DNA of 64,000 bases from assembly GCA_046331225.1 (NCBI GenBank), contig JAXLRF010000002.1, positions 62,001-126,000 on the forward strand. The letters run 5' to 3'. Both the position numbers and the translations under genes were made by a program. Below the pieces are notes generated by a model, which saw only the letters and a program-made list of their open reading frames with translations, had not been told where the DNA came from and did no database searches. The DNA is from VFMC01 sp046331225 (lineage in GTDB: Bacteria; Actinomycetota; Acidimicrobiia; Acidimicrobiales; Ilumatobacteraceae). This document shows, one piece after another, positions 24,072 through 32,258 of the stretch (positions are counted from its first letter, which is position 1; the number at the start of each line of letters is the position of its first letter).

Positions 24072-25160
24072 ATGCCCATCAGCGCTCCCACCCTCAGCGG
24101 CCCCGAGTACACCGACCCGGAGATCTTCCGGCTCGAGCAGCAGCGGATCTTCCACGCCGGCTGGTTCCTCGCCTGCCGCGCCGACACCCTCGCCCGTGGC
24201 AACCGCAAGGTGATCGACGTGGCCGGCGAGAGCATCCTCGTGGCCCGCGACCTCGACGACACCATCCACGCCTACGCCAACGTGTGCCGCCATCGCGGCG
24301 CACGCCTGTGCGACCGAGACAGCGACAGCACACAGGGCTCGCTCATGTGCCCGTACCACGCGTGGACCTACGCACTCGACGGTCGGCTGATCTCGACCCC
24401 GCACCTCACCGACGCCCAGGTCGACAAGGCGGCGCTGTCGTTGTGGAAGGTGGCCGTGCAGGTGTGGGAGGGCTTCGTCTTCGTGTGCCTCGCCGACCAG
24501 CCGCCGGCGTGGGACGACTGGTTCGCCGTGCACGGTGCCGAGGTCGCGCCGCTTGCCCGCTACGGCCTCGGCTCGCTGAAGGTGGCGGTCACCACCCGGG
24601 CCGAGGTGCACGCCAACTGGAAGATCATCATCGAGAACTACCAGGAGTGCCTGCACTGCCCGCGGGTGCACCCCGAGCTGGTCGAGATCGTCCCTGCCTA
24701 CCGGAGCGGCCACGTGCTCGATCCCTCGCGGCCCGACGGCGGGGTCGACCTGGCCGGCCACGGCACCAGCTTCAGCCGCACCGGCACGGCGTCGTTGCCG
24801 ATCCTGCCCGGGCTCAGCGACGTCGATGCGCACTCGTACTTCGGCAGCACCGTGTTCCCCAACGCGTTCGTCGACGTCACCGGCACGTCGGCGATCCTCA
24901 CGACGATGTTCCCCGTCGCCCCCGACCTGACGATCGTGCTCGGCGAGTACTTGTTCGCCCCCGAGACGATCGCGGCCGACGGCTTCGACCCGAGCGAGAT
25001 CGTCGAGTTCAGCGAGCTCGTCGCCTCGCAGGACTTCGACGTGTGCGAGCGCGTGCAGCGCGGGGTGGGCTCGCGCCTGTTCCGCGGTGGCCTGCTGACC
25101 GAGAAGGACGACCTGGTGATCGGATTCATCGACCACTACCGCGCCGCGCTCGGCGCCTGA
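24072..25160 (+). CDS. Rieske non-heme iron oxygenase, quaternary-amine oxygenase type
   Basis: 362 residues. The Rieske ligands are Cys72/His74 (CRHRGARLC) and Cys93/His96 (CPYHAW). The catalytic iron motif is NWKIIIENYQECLHCPRVHP with His195 and His200. The residue bridging the two metal centres is Glu192, as described for carnitine (CntA) and glycine-betaine-type oxygenases, where most ring hydroxylases have Asp. Such enzymes split carnitine, betaine or stachydrine by oxidative N-demethylation or C-N cleavage, and need a reductase; no reductase gene is visible in the window. It shares its promoter motif with the PotD operon and the molybdenum hydroxylase. The exact substrate is inferred. 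Confidence 0.87.
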   Translation: MPISAPTLSGPEYTDPEIFRLEQQRIFHAGWFLACRADTLARGNRKVIDVAGESILVARDLDDTIHAYANVCRHRGARLCDRDSDSTQGSLMCPYHAWTYALDGRLISTPHLTDAQVDKAALSLWKVAVQVWEGFVFVCLADQPPAWDDWFAVHGAEVAPLARYGLGSLKVAVTTRAEVHANWKIIIENYQECLHCPRVHPELVEIVPAYRSGHVLDPSRPDGGVDLAGHGTSFSRTGTASLPILPGLSDVDAHSYFGSTVFPNAFVDVTGTSAILTTMFPVAPDLTIVLGEYLFAPETIAADGFDPSEIVEFSELVASQDFDVCERVQRGVGSRLFRGGLLTEKDDLVIGFIDHYRAALGA

Positions 25161-25201
25161 GAAGTTGCTGGACCGTCGGCGGGCCGGATACCCTCAGGGG
25201 T

Positions 25202-25414
25202 ATGTGCAGACGAGTGACGTGCAAGACCTGCGGCAAGCCCACGTGGGCCGGATGTGGCGCTCACGTCGAGCAGGTGCTCGGCGACGTCCCGAAGGCCCAG
25301 CGTTGCCAGGGCCACACCCAGGCCCAGCTCCAGGCCGCCAAGGCGAAGAAGTCGGCCGACGCCGCTGCCAACGGCGGCAAGCGCGCCGCCTTCATGGAGT
25401 GGCTCCGCAAGTAG
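25202..25414 (+). CDS. Small conserved Cys-rich protein
   Basis: 70 residues from ATG 25202: MCRRVTCKTCGKPTWAGCGA..., with a CxxC-CGKPTWAGCG-H cluster (Cys2, Cys7, Cys10, Cys18, His21 by position, and a later CQGH) followed by a charged Lys/Ala-rich helix. The Cys/His set looks like a zinc-ribbon or knuckle. Very similar small proteins are common in actinobacteria, as far as I recall, without a known function. It stands alone 41 bp after the Rieske gene and is followed by a palindromic repeat. Confidence 0.75.
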   Translation: MCRRVTCKTCGKPTWAGCGAHVEQVLGDVPKAQRCQGHTQAQLQAAKAKKSADAAANGGKRAAFMEWLRK

Positions 25415-25415
25415 C

Positions 25416-25475
25416 TCCTGGGCGCCGGTGATCTCCGGCGACCAGCACCCGGTGAGTCGGGCGTGGCACCCAGGA
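25416..25475. repeat. Dispersed palindromic repeat, family 2, copy A
   Basis: A 60 bp element with end arms TCCTGGGCGCC and GGCACCCAGGA (one mismatch). Related copies are at 47716-47775 and 53181-53234. It lies between the stop of the small Cys-rich gene and the convergent end of the PotA-like gene, and may double as a terminator. Confidence 0.75.
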
Positions 25476-25493
25476 CCGGGATCAGGGGTCGGA

Positions 25494-26573
25494 TCAGGCG
25501 GCCAGCACGCGCAACGACTCGGGCGGCAGCTCGATCCCGACCGACTGTCCCTCGCGAGCGACCAGCTCGCTGCCGTCATTGGTGACCACGGCCTGCACCG
25601 GCTTGTCGGCCACCTCGAGGTGCACGTGGGTGACCGGCCCGGCGAACACCACGCGCTCCACACGGCCACGCAGCGCACCGGCACCGTCGGGCACCAGCCG
25701 CACGCGCTCGGGCCGCACCAGCACGGTGCACTCCCCCGTCACGCCCTCGGTGTCGGCCGCCAGCGAAGCCCCGCCCAGCACCACCCGGCCCGTCTCGGCC
25801 ACCGTGGCCGGCAGCAGGTTGGCCACGCCGAGGAAGTCGGCCACGTACGCGGTGGCCGGGTCGTCGTACACCTCTCGTGGCGTGCCCACCTGATCGATCT
25901 CGCCCGCCCGCATCACCGCCAGGCGGTCGCTCATCGTGAGCGCTTCCTCCTGGTCGTGCGTGACGTACACGAACGTGATGCCCACCTCGCGGTGCAGCTG
26001 GCGCAGCTCGGTCTGCAGCGTGCGACGGAGCTTCGCGTCGAGCGCCCCCAGCGGCTCGTCGAGCAGCAGCACCCGCGGTCGCAGCACCAGCGAACGCGCC
26101 AGCGCGATGCGCTGCTGCTGGCCACCCGACAACTGGTGGGGCTTGCGCTGTTCGAAGCCGTTCATCCGCACCAGCTCGAGGGCCTCGCCCACACGCCGAG
26201 CACGCTCGGCCTTGTCGACCTTCTGGAACCGCAACCCGAACGCCACGTTGTCCCACACGCTGCGATGCGGGAACAGCGCGTAGTTCTGGAACACGGTGTT
26301 GACCGGTCGCTTCTCGGGCGGCACGTCGCGCATGTCGGCCCCGTCGATGCGCACGATGCCCTGCTCGATCGGCTCGAACCCACCGATCAGCCGAAGCGTC
26401 GTCGTCTTGCCACAGCCGGACGGACCCAGCAGCGAGAAGAACTCGCCCGCCTCGATCGTCAGGTCGATCGAGCGCAGCACCTGCTGATCGCCGTACCACT
26501 TCGACAGCTCGGTGAGCTGGATCTGCCCACCGATCGGCGAACGTGTCGCGCTCGTGTCCGAACCCACCGGCAC
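25494..26573 (-). CDS. ABC transporter ATP-binding protein, PotA type
   Basis: 359 residues from GTG 26573 (other in-frame GTGs at 26567 and 26603; the last lies inside an operator palindrome). Walker A is GPSGCGKTT, Q-loop VFQNYALFPH, signature LSGGQQQR, Walker B VLLLDEPLGALD and switch His in VTHDQEEAL. A C-terminal TOBE domain is typical of PotA/CUT1-type ATPases. The PotD-PotB-PotC operon at 608-3584 lacks an ATPase, so this protein is its likely partner although 22 kb away. It has its own double palindrome upstream (26601-26632), implying separate control. Confidence 0.87.
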   Translation of the reverse strand: MPVGSDTSATRSPIGGQIQLTELSKWYGDQQVLRSIDLTIEAGEFFSLLGPSGCGKTTTLRLIGGFEPIEQGIVRIDGADMRDVPPEKRPVNTVFQNYALFPHRSVWDNVAFGLRFQKVDKAERARRVGEALELVRMNGFEQRKPHQLSGGQQQRIALARSLVLRPRVLLLDEPLGALDAKLRRTLQTELRQLHREVGITFVYVTHDQEEALTMSDRLAVMRAGEIDQVGTPREVYDDPATAYVADFLGVANLLPATVAETGRVVLGGASLAADTEGVTGECTVLVRPERVRLVPDGAGALRGRVERVVFAGPVTHVHLEVADKPVQAVVTNDGSELVAREGQSVGIELPPESLRVLAA

Positions 26574-26600
26574 CCCCGATCGTGATGCGCCTGCGGCGCG

Positions 26601-26632
26601 CACTGAACGGCCGTTCAGTGTTCGGCCGAACA
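26601..26632. promoter_or_regulatory. Double palindromic operator upstream of the PotA-like gene
   Basis: CACTGAACGGCCGTTCAGTG (26601-26620) is a perfect 20 bp palindrome. It overlaps by two bases a second perfect palindrome, TGTTCGGCCGAACA (26619-26632). The CTGAACG-CGTTCAG core is typical of TetR-family operators and resembles sites at 10499, 13684 and 19249. Confidence 0.65.
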
Positions 26633-26646
26633 GTAGCCGTTCCGCA

Positions 26647-27933
26647 TCAGCCCGCGATGCGGGTGATCGCCTCGGCCGCCAGCACCGTGCCCTGGCGGGC
26701 CTGGATGCGCGTCGACTCGTCGGCCATCTGCTGCCGCAGCGCGGTGTCGCCGAGCAGGCGGTCGATCGCGCCGGTCATGTCGGCGTCGGTGAACCGGTAG
26801 GTGTCGAGCCGCACGCCGTAGCCGGTCTCGTGCACGCGCTGCGCGTTGTCGTACTGATCCCAGAACAGCGGCAGCACGATCATCGGCTTGCCGAAGTGGA
26901 AGCACTCGGTGGTCGTGTTGTTGCCGCCGTGGGTGATCACCATGTCGCACAGGGGCAACACGTTGATCTGCGGCACCTGCTGCGCACCCCACATGTTGTC
27001 GGCCAGCTCGTAGCTGTCGGCCTGCGGGCCCTTCGAGACGATGTAGCGGTGCGGCGTGCGACCGAGCACCTCGACGAGGCGCTTCATCAGCTCGACGTCG
27101 GCCGACCCGAGCGAGCCGAGCGACAGGTAGATGAGAGCGCCGGGACGGTCGCGCAGCTGCTCGGGGATCTCGAACGTGGCGTCGGTGGCGCGCACCGACG
27201 AGTCGAGACGCAGCCACGTGCGGTCGAGCGGGCGGGCGGCCGTGTAGTCGACCACCTCCGGATACAGGTACAGGTTGAGGTGCTCGCTGGTGTGGATGAA
27301 GTCGAGGTCGGGCAGGCCGGGCGCGCCGCACGAGCGCACCCATTCGTCGTACTCGGTCCACATCGGGCGGTGGGTGCGGTCGTACTCGGCGCGGAACTCG
27401 TCCCAGCCGGTGCGATCGGCCGACGCATAGCCACTGAACACCGGCGGCACGTCGGGCCCGCGCACCTCGAGCGGGTTGCAGCTCGCCATGCGCACGAACG
27501 GCACGCCGGCGGTGAGCAACGCGGGGAAGCAGTTGACGTTGTCCTCGACGATCACGTCGGGCTTGGCGCGCTCGATGATCTCCTGCAGCTGCGGCTGGCA
27601 GTAGCGAGCACCGTCGATCAGCGCCTGCCACGTCGGCTGCACGAACGTCGTCAGCTGCTCGATGGTGGGCTTGCGGAACTCGGGCGCGGTGTCACGGATG
27701 AAGTCGGTCCAGAACTGACCGGCGTCCTGCTCACCCTCCGACGGATCGGGCGGCGGTGCCAGGTCGACCAGGTCCTCCTCGAAGCCCAATGCCTCCAGCC
27801 GTCCGGCCCACGAGCGCTCGGCGGCGAACACCACACGGTGCCCCCGCTCGAGCAGCCGGTGGCCGATCCCGATGCAGTTGTTGGTCGGCCCGTACGCGCT
27901 CTCCGGCATGAACAGGATCGTCTTCGCGGTCAT
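26647..27933 (-). CDS. GT1-family glycosyltransferase (UDP/MGT type)
   Basis: 428 residues from ATG 27933 (MTAKTILFMPESAYGPTNN). The N-terminal half is an acceptor-binding Rossmann domain. The C-terminal half carries the nucleotide-sugar motif THGGNNTTTECFHFGKPMIVLPLFWDQYDNA, the diagnostic HGG...DQ of GT1 glycosyltransferases, preceded by YLSLGSLG. It transfers a sugar to a small lipophilic acceptor, but the acceptor is not deducible. It lies upstream of and codirectional with the PotA-like gene, but a double operator separates the two. Confidence 0.85.
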   Translation of the reverse strand: MTAKTILFMPESAYGPTNNCIGIGHRLLERGHRVVFAAERSWAGRLEALGFEEDLVDLAPPPDPSEGEQDAGQFWTDFIRDTAPEFRKPTIEQLTTFVQPTWQALIDGARYCQPQLQEIIERAKPDVIVEDNVNCFPALLTAGVPFVRMASCNPLEVRGPDVPPVFSGYASADRTGWDEFRAEYDRTHRPMWTEYDEWVRSCGAPGLPDLDFIHTSEHLNLYLYPEVVDYTAARPLDRTWLRLDSSVRATDATFEIPEQLRDRPGALIYLSLGSLGSADVELMKRLVEVLGRTPHRYIVSKGPQADSYELADNMWGAQQVPQINVLPLCDMVITHGGNNTTTECFHFGKPMIVLPLFWDQYDNAQRVHETGYGVRLDTYRFTDADMTGAIDRLLGDTALRQQMADESTRIQARQGTVLAAEAITRIAG

Positions 27934-27987
27934 GGCCGATGTTCTAGCCGCTCGCACAGGTGCGGCTCGCGCCGCAGGTGCCGCTGA

Positions 27988-28728
27988 TCAGGCCGTGCCG
28001 ATGAACAGGATGTCACCGGTCGGTGCGGGCGACCCCGCGGCCGGCTCGACGGTGACACCCCAGGCCGACGGATCGCCCTCGATGTCCATCACCGCGTGCA
28101 GCTGCCCACCGGTCTCGCCCTCGAGCATGCCCATCGGCTTCGGGCCGGCGGCGTCGATGAACCAGAGCTCGTACGCCATGCCCTCGGGTGTGGGCGACAG
28201 CCCGTCGGCCATGAACACGGCCATGCCCTCGTCGGCGCTCCACGCCACCTTCACCATCGCCCCGACGTCGGTGGCGCCGTCGCCCGGATCGAGCGTCATC
28301 ACATGCGCATCGGGCGCATCCATCACCTGCGCCAGGGCATCGGCATACGCCGGGCGGCCACCGTCGCGCCCGATCACCACCACGGCCGCCACCGCCACCA
28401 ACAACGCCGCGGCGACGGCGAGCATCCCGCCGATCGAGCGCTGCCGCCGACGACGGCGCTCGGCCAGGTCGCTCACGCGGTCGGGCAGCAGCGGCGAGAG
28501 CTGGCGGGTCTGCGCCACCTCGGCCATCACCCGAGCCTTCATCGACGACGGCGGCTGGGTCGACTGCGCCGCGGCCACCTGGGCGAGCGTGGCACGGAAC
28601 GCCAGCACGTCGCCGCGGCACACGTCGCAACTCGGGTAGTGGGCCTCGAAGGCCATCCGTTCGCGTTCGTCGAGCGCGTCGAGCGCATAGGCGGCGCTCA
28701 GGTGGTGGATGTCGATGTCGCCGCTCAT
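27988..28728 (-). CDS. RskA-type anti-sigma factor
   Basis: 246 residues from ATG 28728, overlapping the sigma-factor stop by 4 bases. The N-terminal zinc-binding anti-sigma domain has HHLSAAYALDALDERERMAFEAHYPSCDVC (shown here only by its key H...H-x3-C-x2-C residues). A membrane segment follows at about residues 100-120 (GGMLAVAAALLVAVAAVVVI), then an extracytoplasmic RskA domain (AYELWFIDAAGPKPMGM) ending in DILFIG. It should hold the sigma factor until regulated proteolysis. The pairing with a fasciclin lipoprotein nearby repeats the SigK-RskA-MPT70/83 arrangement of mycobacteria. Confidence 0.87.
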   Translation of the reverse strand: MSGDIDIHHLSAAYALDALDERERMAFEAHYPSCDVCRGDVLAFRATLAQVAAAQSTQPPSSMKARVMAEVAQTRQLSPLLPDRVSDLAERRRRRQRSIGGMLAVAAALLVAVAAVVVIGRDGGRPAYADALAQVMDAPDAHVMTLDPGDGATDVGAMVKVAWSADEGMAVFMADGLSPTPEGMAYELWFIDAAGPKPMGMLEGETGGQLHAVMDIEGDPSAWGVTVEPAAGSPAPTGDILFIGTA

Positions 28729-29345
28729 GCCGTCTCTCCGAGCTCGTCGCGCAACCTGATCATGCCGTCGCGGATACGGGTCTTCACCGTGCCCTCGGCG
28801 ACGTCGAGCAGCACGGCCACCTCGCGATACGTGTGACCACCGAACCACGCCAGCTCGACGGCCTCGCGCTGCAGCGGCGACAGCCGGTCGAGCGCCCGGC
28901 GCACCCGTGCCCGGTCGAACTCGCGGTCGACGTCGACCTCCACCGTGGACGAGACGTCGTCGTGATCGGGGACGATGTTGCTCACCTCGCGCACCAACCG
29001 GTCTCGCGCGGCCTGCTCCGAACGCACCCGGTCGATCGCCCGGCGATGCGCCATCGTCGCAGCCCAGCCGCCGACCGTGCCCTTCGTGCCGTCGAAACGG
29101 GCGGCCAGACGCCACAGCTCGACGAACACCTCCTGTGCCACCTCTTCGCTCTGCGACGGGTCGCGCACCACCTTCAGCACCACGCCGTACACCAGCGGTG
29201 CGAGCTGGTCGTACAGCTCGCCGAACGCAGCCTGGTCGCCCCGTCCGGCGCGGCGCATCAGCTCGCCGAGCGGATCGGCCTGCCCGTCACGGTCGGCGGC
29301 CGACGCCTCGAGGCGGGCGGCTCGCGAGAGCCTCAGCACGCCCAT
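28725..29345 (-). CDS. ECF sigma factor, SigK type
   Basis: 206 residues from ATG 29345; a GTG at 29405 would add 20 residues. Region 2 has FGELYDQLAPLVYGVVLKVV and EEVAQEVFVELWR. Region 4 has LSPLQREAVELAWFGGHTYREVA and VAEGTVKTRIRDGMIRLRDEL. The 4-base overlap with the RskA-like gene confirms a sigma/anti-sigma pair. It diverges from the molybdopterin oxidoreductase gene, which with the fasciclin gene is the natural candidate regulon. A CCCGACGAGTCGGG palindrome sits in the divergent gap at 29448-29461. Confidence 0.88.
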   Translation of the reverse strand: MGVLRLSRAARLEASAADRDGQADPLGELMRRAGRGDQAAFGELYDQLAPLVYGVVLKVVRDPSQSEEVAQEVFVELWRLAARFDGTKGTVGGWAATMAHRRAIDRVRSEQAARDRLVREVSNIVPDHDDVSSTVEVDVDREFDRARVRRALDRLSPLQREAVELAWFGGHTYREVAVLLDVAEGTVKTRIRDGMIRLRDELGETA

Positions 29346-29498
29346 GTCGCGGCTCCAGACGCCGGGTGGGATCGGGTCGACGATCGCATACCCGTCATTC
29401 GTCACCGACGCTCGCCCGGATTGGTGAACCTGCCGACCGCGCCACATCCCGACGAGTCGGGTACCAAGCCGAACACCTGCCCGGTCCGAACGCGCGGC

Positions 29499-31157
29499 AT
29501 GGAACCGATCGACGATCCCCGCCCACCACGAGCGCGACGAACTCACCCGCGCCTCCTCGGCGTGGCCGCCGGACTGATCGCGGCACTCGCGGCGCTCGGT
29601 GCGGCCGAGGCCGTCAGCGCGCTCTCGCGCAGTTTCCAGTCGCCGGTGCTCGACGTGGGCGACCGGGTGATCGATGCAGCGCCGCGCTGGTTGAAGGAGC
29701 GGGCGATCGACTGGTTCGGCACCAACGACAAGGTTGCACTGCTGGTGGGCATCGCGACCATCTTGGCCGCCTACGCCGCGCTCGTGGGTGTGATCGCCTT
29801 CGGGCGGCGGCTCACGCTCGCGCTCGTGGGCATCGGCGCGTTCGGACTGATCGGTGCGTACGCGTCGCAGACCACCCGTCGTGACGCCCCGTGGACCGCC
29901 GTCACGCCCAGCGTGGTCGGCGCGTTCGTGGGCGTCGGCGTGCTCTGGGGCCTCCGGCGTGCGGCCACCCGCACACCTGCGAGCATCGACTCCGACTCCG
30001 GCACCGACTCCGGCACCGACTTCGGCATCGACCCGACCACCCGCCGGCCCAGCATCGCCGAGCTCGTGCCGAGCGACCGCCGCCGGTTCCTGGCCGGTGC
30101 GGCCGGCGCCGCGGCCGGTGCCGTCGTGCTCGGCGCGGCCGGTCGGCGGGGCCGAGGTCGCTTCAGCGTGGCCGGCGAGCGCCGCTCGCTCACCGTGCCC
30201 CGTGCTGCGAGCCCACTCGCGCCGGTCGGGGCCGATGTCAGCGCCCCGGTGCCGGGCGTGTCGCCCTTCTTCACACCCAACCGCGGCTTCTACCGGATCG
30301 ACACCGCGCTCAGCGTCCCGCAGGTCGACGTCGACTCGTGGCGGCTCCGCATCACCGGCATGGTCGACCGCGAGCTCGAGCTCACCTACGACCAGCTGCG
30401 AGAGCGCGAACTCGTCGAATCCGACATCACGCTCACCTGCGTGTCGAACGAGGTGGGCGGCAAACTGCTCGGCACCGCCCGCTGGCTCGGGGTTCGCCTC
30501 GACGCGCTGCTGGACGAGGTGGGTGTGTCGGCCGACGCCGATCAGGTGGTGGGCCGCTCGGTCGACGGCTACACGTGCGGCTTCCCCACCGCTGCGCTCG
30601 ACGGCCGCGACGCGCTGGTCGCGATCGCGATGAACGGCGAGCTGCTGCCGCTCGAACACGGCTTCCCGGCACGACTGATCGTCCCCGGCCTCTACGGCTA
30701 CGTGAGCGCCACCAAGTGGCTCGAGCAGATCGAGCTCACCCGCTTCGACCGCTTCGACCAGTACTGGGTCGAGCGCGGCTGGGTGGACGACGCCCCGATC
30801 AAGCTGCAGAGCCGGATCGACACCCCGAAGGGACTCGCGAGCGTCGACGCCGGCACCGTGCCGATCGCCGGCGTCGCCTGGGCGCAGACCCGCGGCATCG
30901 ACGGGGTCGAGCTGCAGATCGACGACGGCGAGTGGGTGACGACCACCCTCGCCGCCGAGCACGACATCGACACCTGGCGCCAGTGGTCGTACGCGTGGGA
31001 CGCCACCCCCGGCCGTCACACCATCCGGGTGCGCGCCATCGAGCGACCGGCCGCCGGCACGAATTCCGCGAACGCACCCATCCAGACCCCCGACCGGTCC
31101 GAACCCTTCCCGAGCGGCGCCACCGGCCAGCACCAGATCGTGGTGCTGGTGCGGTGA
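29499..31157 (+). CDS. Membrane-anchored sulfite oxidase-like molybdopterin oxidoreductase
   Basis: 552 residues from ATG 29499. The N-terminal 160 residues contain about three to four membrane helices. A twin-arginine-like RRRFLAGAAGAAAGAVV follows near residue 190, then an extracytoplasmic domain. The oxidoreductase molybdopterin domain has the Cys ligand Cys314 in TCVSNEVGG and ARLIVPGLYGY. A C-terminal Mo-co dimerisation domain (VPIAGVAWAQTRGIDGVELQID) completes the sulfite-oxidase fold. Such proteins are found beside SigK/RskA and fasciclin genes in actinobacteria. The electron donor is unknown, perhaps methionine sulfoxide- or sulfite-type chemistry. Confidence 0.87.
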   Translation: MEPIDDPRPPRARRTHPRLLGVAAGLIAALAALGAAEAVSALSRSFQSPVLDVGDRVIDAAPRWLKERAIDWFGTNDKVALLVGIATILAAYAALVGVIAFGRRLTLALVGIGAFGLIGAYASQTTRRDAPWTAVTPSVVGAFVGVGVLWGLRRAATRTPASIDSDSGTDSGTDFGIDPTTRRPSIAELVPSDRRRFLAGAAGAAAGAVVLGAAGRRGRGRFSVAGERRSLTVPRAASPLAPVGADVSAPVPGVSPFFTPNRGFYRIDTALSVPQVDVDSWRLRITGMVDRELELTYDQLRERELVESDITLTCVSNEVGGKLLGTARWLGVRLDALLDEVGVSADADQVVGRSVDGYTCGFPTAALDGRDALVAIAMNGELLPLEHGFPARLIVPGLYGYVSATKWLEQIELTRFDRFDQYWVERGWVDDAPIKLQSRIDTPKGLASVDAGTVPIAGVAWAQTRGIDGVELQIDDGEWVTTTLAAEHDIDTWRQWSYAWDATPGRHTIRVRAIERPAAGTNSANAPIQTPDRSEPFPSGATGQHQIVVLVR

Positions 31158-31202
31158 CGTCGGTCCCCTGCACCACCCGGTGCCCGACCCCCAGGAGAAC
31201 CC

Positions 31203-31994
31203 GTGAACCCGAACTCCCAGCTCGACCGTCCCGCCCGCACCCAGCGTCACGTGCGCCGCACGCGCCGCACGCTGATCGTCGCCGGCGTCGCCCTGCTGTC
31301 GCTCACCGCGGCCGCCTGCGGTGACGACGACGAGGACAGTGCTGCCACCACTGCTGCGCCGGCCGCCACCGAGGCGATGGCCGACACGACGATGGCACCG
31401 GCCACCACCGAGATGATGACCGAGACCACCGAGATGATGACCGACACCACGATGGCCGGCGAGATGAGCGAGACCACCATGGCCGGCGACATGGGCGACT
31501 CGGACATGATGCTCGAGCCGAGCGGCCCCGGCTGCGCCGCCGTGCCCACCACGGGTGACGGCAGCTTCGAGGGCATGGCCGACGACCCGGCCGCCACCGC
31601 GGCGAGCAACAACCCGGTGCTGTCGACCCTGGTCGGCGCGGTCGCCCAGGCGGGCCTCGTCGACACCCTCAACGGCGAGGGCCCGTTCACCATCTTCGCC
31701 CCCACCAACGACGCCTTCGCCGCCGTGCCGGCCGCCGACCTCGAGGCCGTGCTCGCCGACAACGACCTGCTCACCTCGGTGCTCACCTACCACGTGATCG
31801 CCGGCGAGCAGCTCAGCTCGGCGCAGCTGATCGAGCAGGGCTCGGCCGCCACCGTCAACGGTGCCGAGCTCACCTTCACCGAGGGCAGCGACGGTGGCCT
31901 GCTGGTGAACGGCGTGCCGACGGTGTGCATGGACGTGCCGACGGCCAACGCCACGGTGCACATCATCGGTGGCGTGCTGTTGCCGCCGGCCTGA
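31203..31994 (+). CDS. Fasciclin-domain lipoprotein (MPT70/83-like)
   Basis: 263 residues from GTG 31203. A signal peptide ends in LTAAAC (lipidated Cys39). Residues 40-105 are a low-complexity Thr/Met/Glu linker with repeated TTEMMT-type units. Residues about 125-263 form one fasciclin domain (NPVLSTLVGAVAQAGLVDTL, FTIFAPTNDAFAAVP, VLTYHVIAGEQ, VHIIGGVLLPP). It is a surface-anchored adhesion-type protein. It follows the molybdopterin oxidoreductase by 45 bp and is probably controlled by the SigK-type sigma factor. The Met-rich linker is unusual and could act as an oxidant-sensitive or metal-binding segment, which is speculation. Confidence 0.9.
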   Translation: MNPNSQLDRPARTQRHVRRTRRTLIVAGVALLSLTAAACGDDDEDSAATTAAPAATEAMADTTMAPATTEMMTETTEMMTDTTMAGEMSETTMAGDMGDSDMMLEPSGPGCAAVPTTGDGSFEGMADDPAATAASNNPVLSTLVGAVAQAGLVDTLNGEGPFTIFAPTNDAFAAVPAADLEAVLADNDLLTSVLTYHVIAGEQLSSAQLIEQGSAATVNGAELTFTEGSDGGLLVNGVPTVCMDVPTANATVHIIGGVLLPPA

Positions 31995-32081
31995 TCCGTC
32001 CGGCGTCCACCTGATCGCGGCGGGTTCGCTCCCCCGACCCGCCGCCTCCCGTCTCCCGCACGGCTCCGCGGGACCCGGGCC

Positions 32082-32126
32082 CGATGCCGGCCGGGCGTGC
32101 ATCCACTGCACGTCCGGCCGGCATCG
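32082..32126. terminator. Strong hairpin after the fasciclin gene
   Basis: CGATGCCGGCCGG-G-CGTGCA pairs with TGCACG-T-CCGGCCGGCATCG across a short TCCAC loop, giving a stem of about 20 bp. It lies 88 bp after the fasciclin stop. No T-tract follows, as is common in high-GC actinobacteria. Confidence 0.65.
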
Positions 32127-32139
32127 GCGCGTCCGGCCA

Positions 32140-32188
32140 CACCCGGCGACACCCGGCGACACCGGCGACACCCGGCGACACCCGGCGG
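32140..32188. repeat. Short tandem repeat (CACCCGGCGA)5
   Basis: Five head-to-tail 9-10 bp units of CACCCGGCGA occupy the 264 bp gap between the fasciclin and hydrolase genes, 71 bp before the hydrolase start. No gene is visible in this gap. Confidence 0.8.
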
Positions 32189-32258
32189 CCATCGTCGACC
32201 CGCGACGGCCCGCGGTTCGGCGCGGCACGCCGCGCGGCGTCGCGGTACCGTGCGCTCC

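Noticed and set aside
32140..32188. Coding repeat in the gap after the fasciclin gene
   Set aside because: The 9-10 bp units do not keep a frame and the flanking frames have no protein-like composition.
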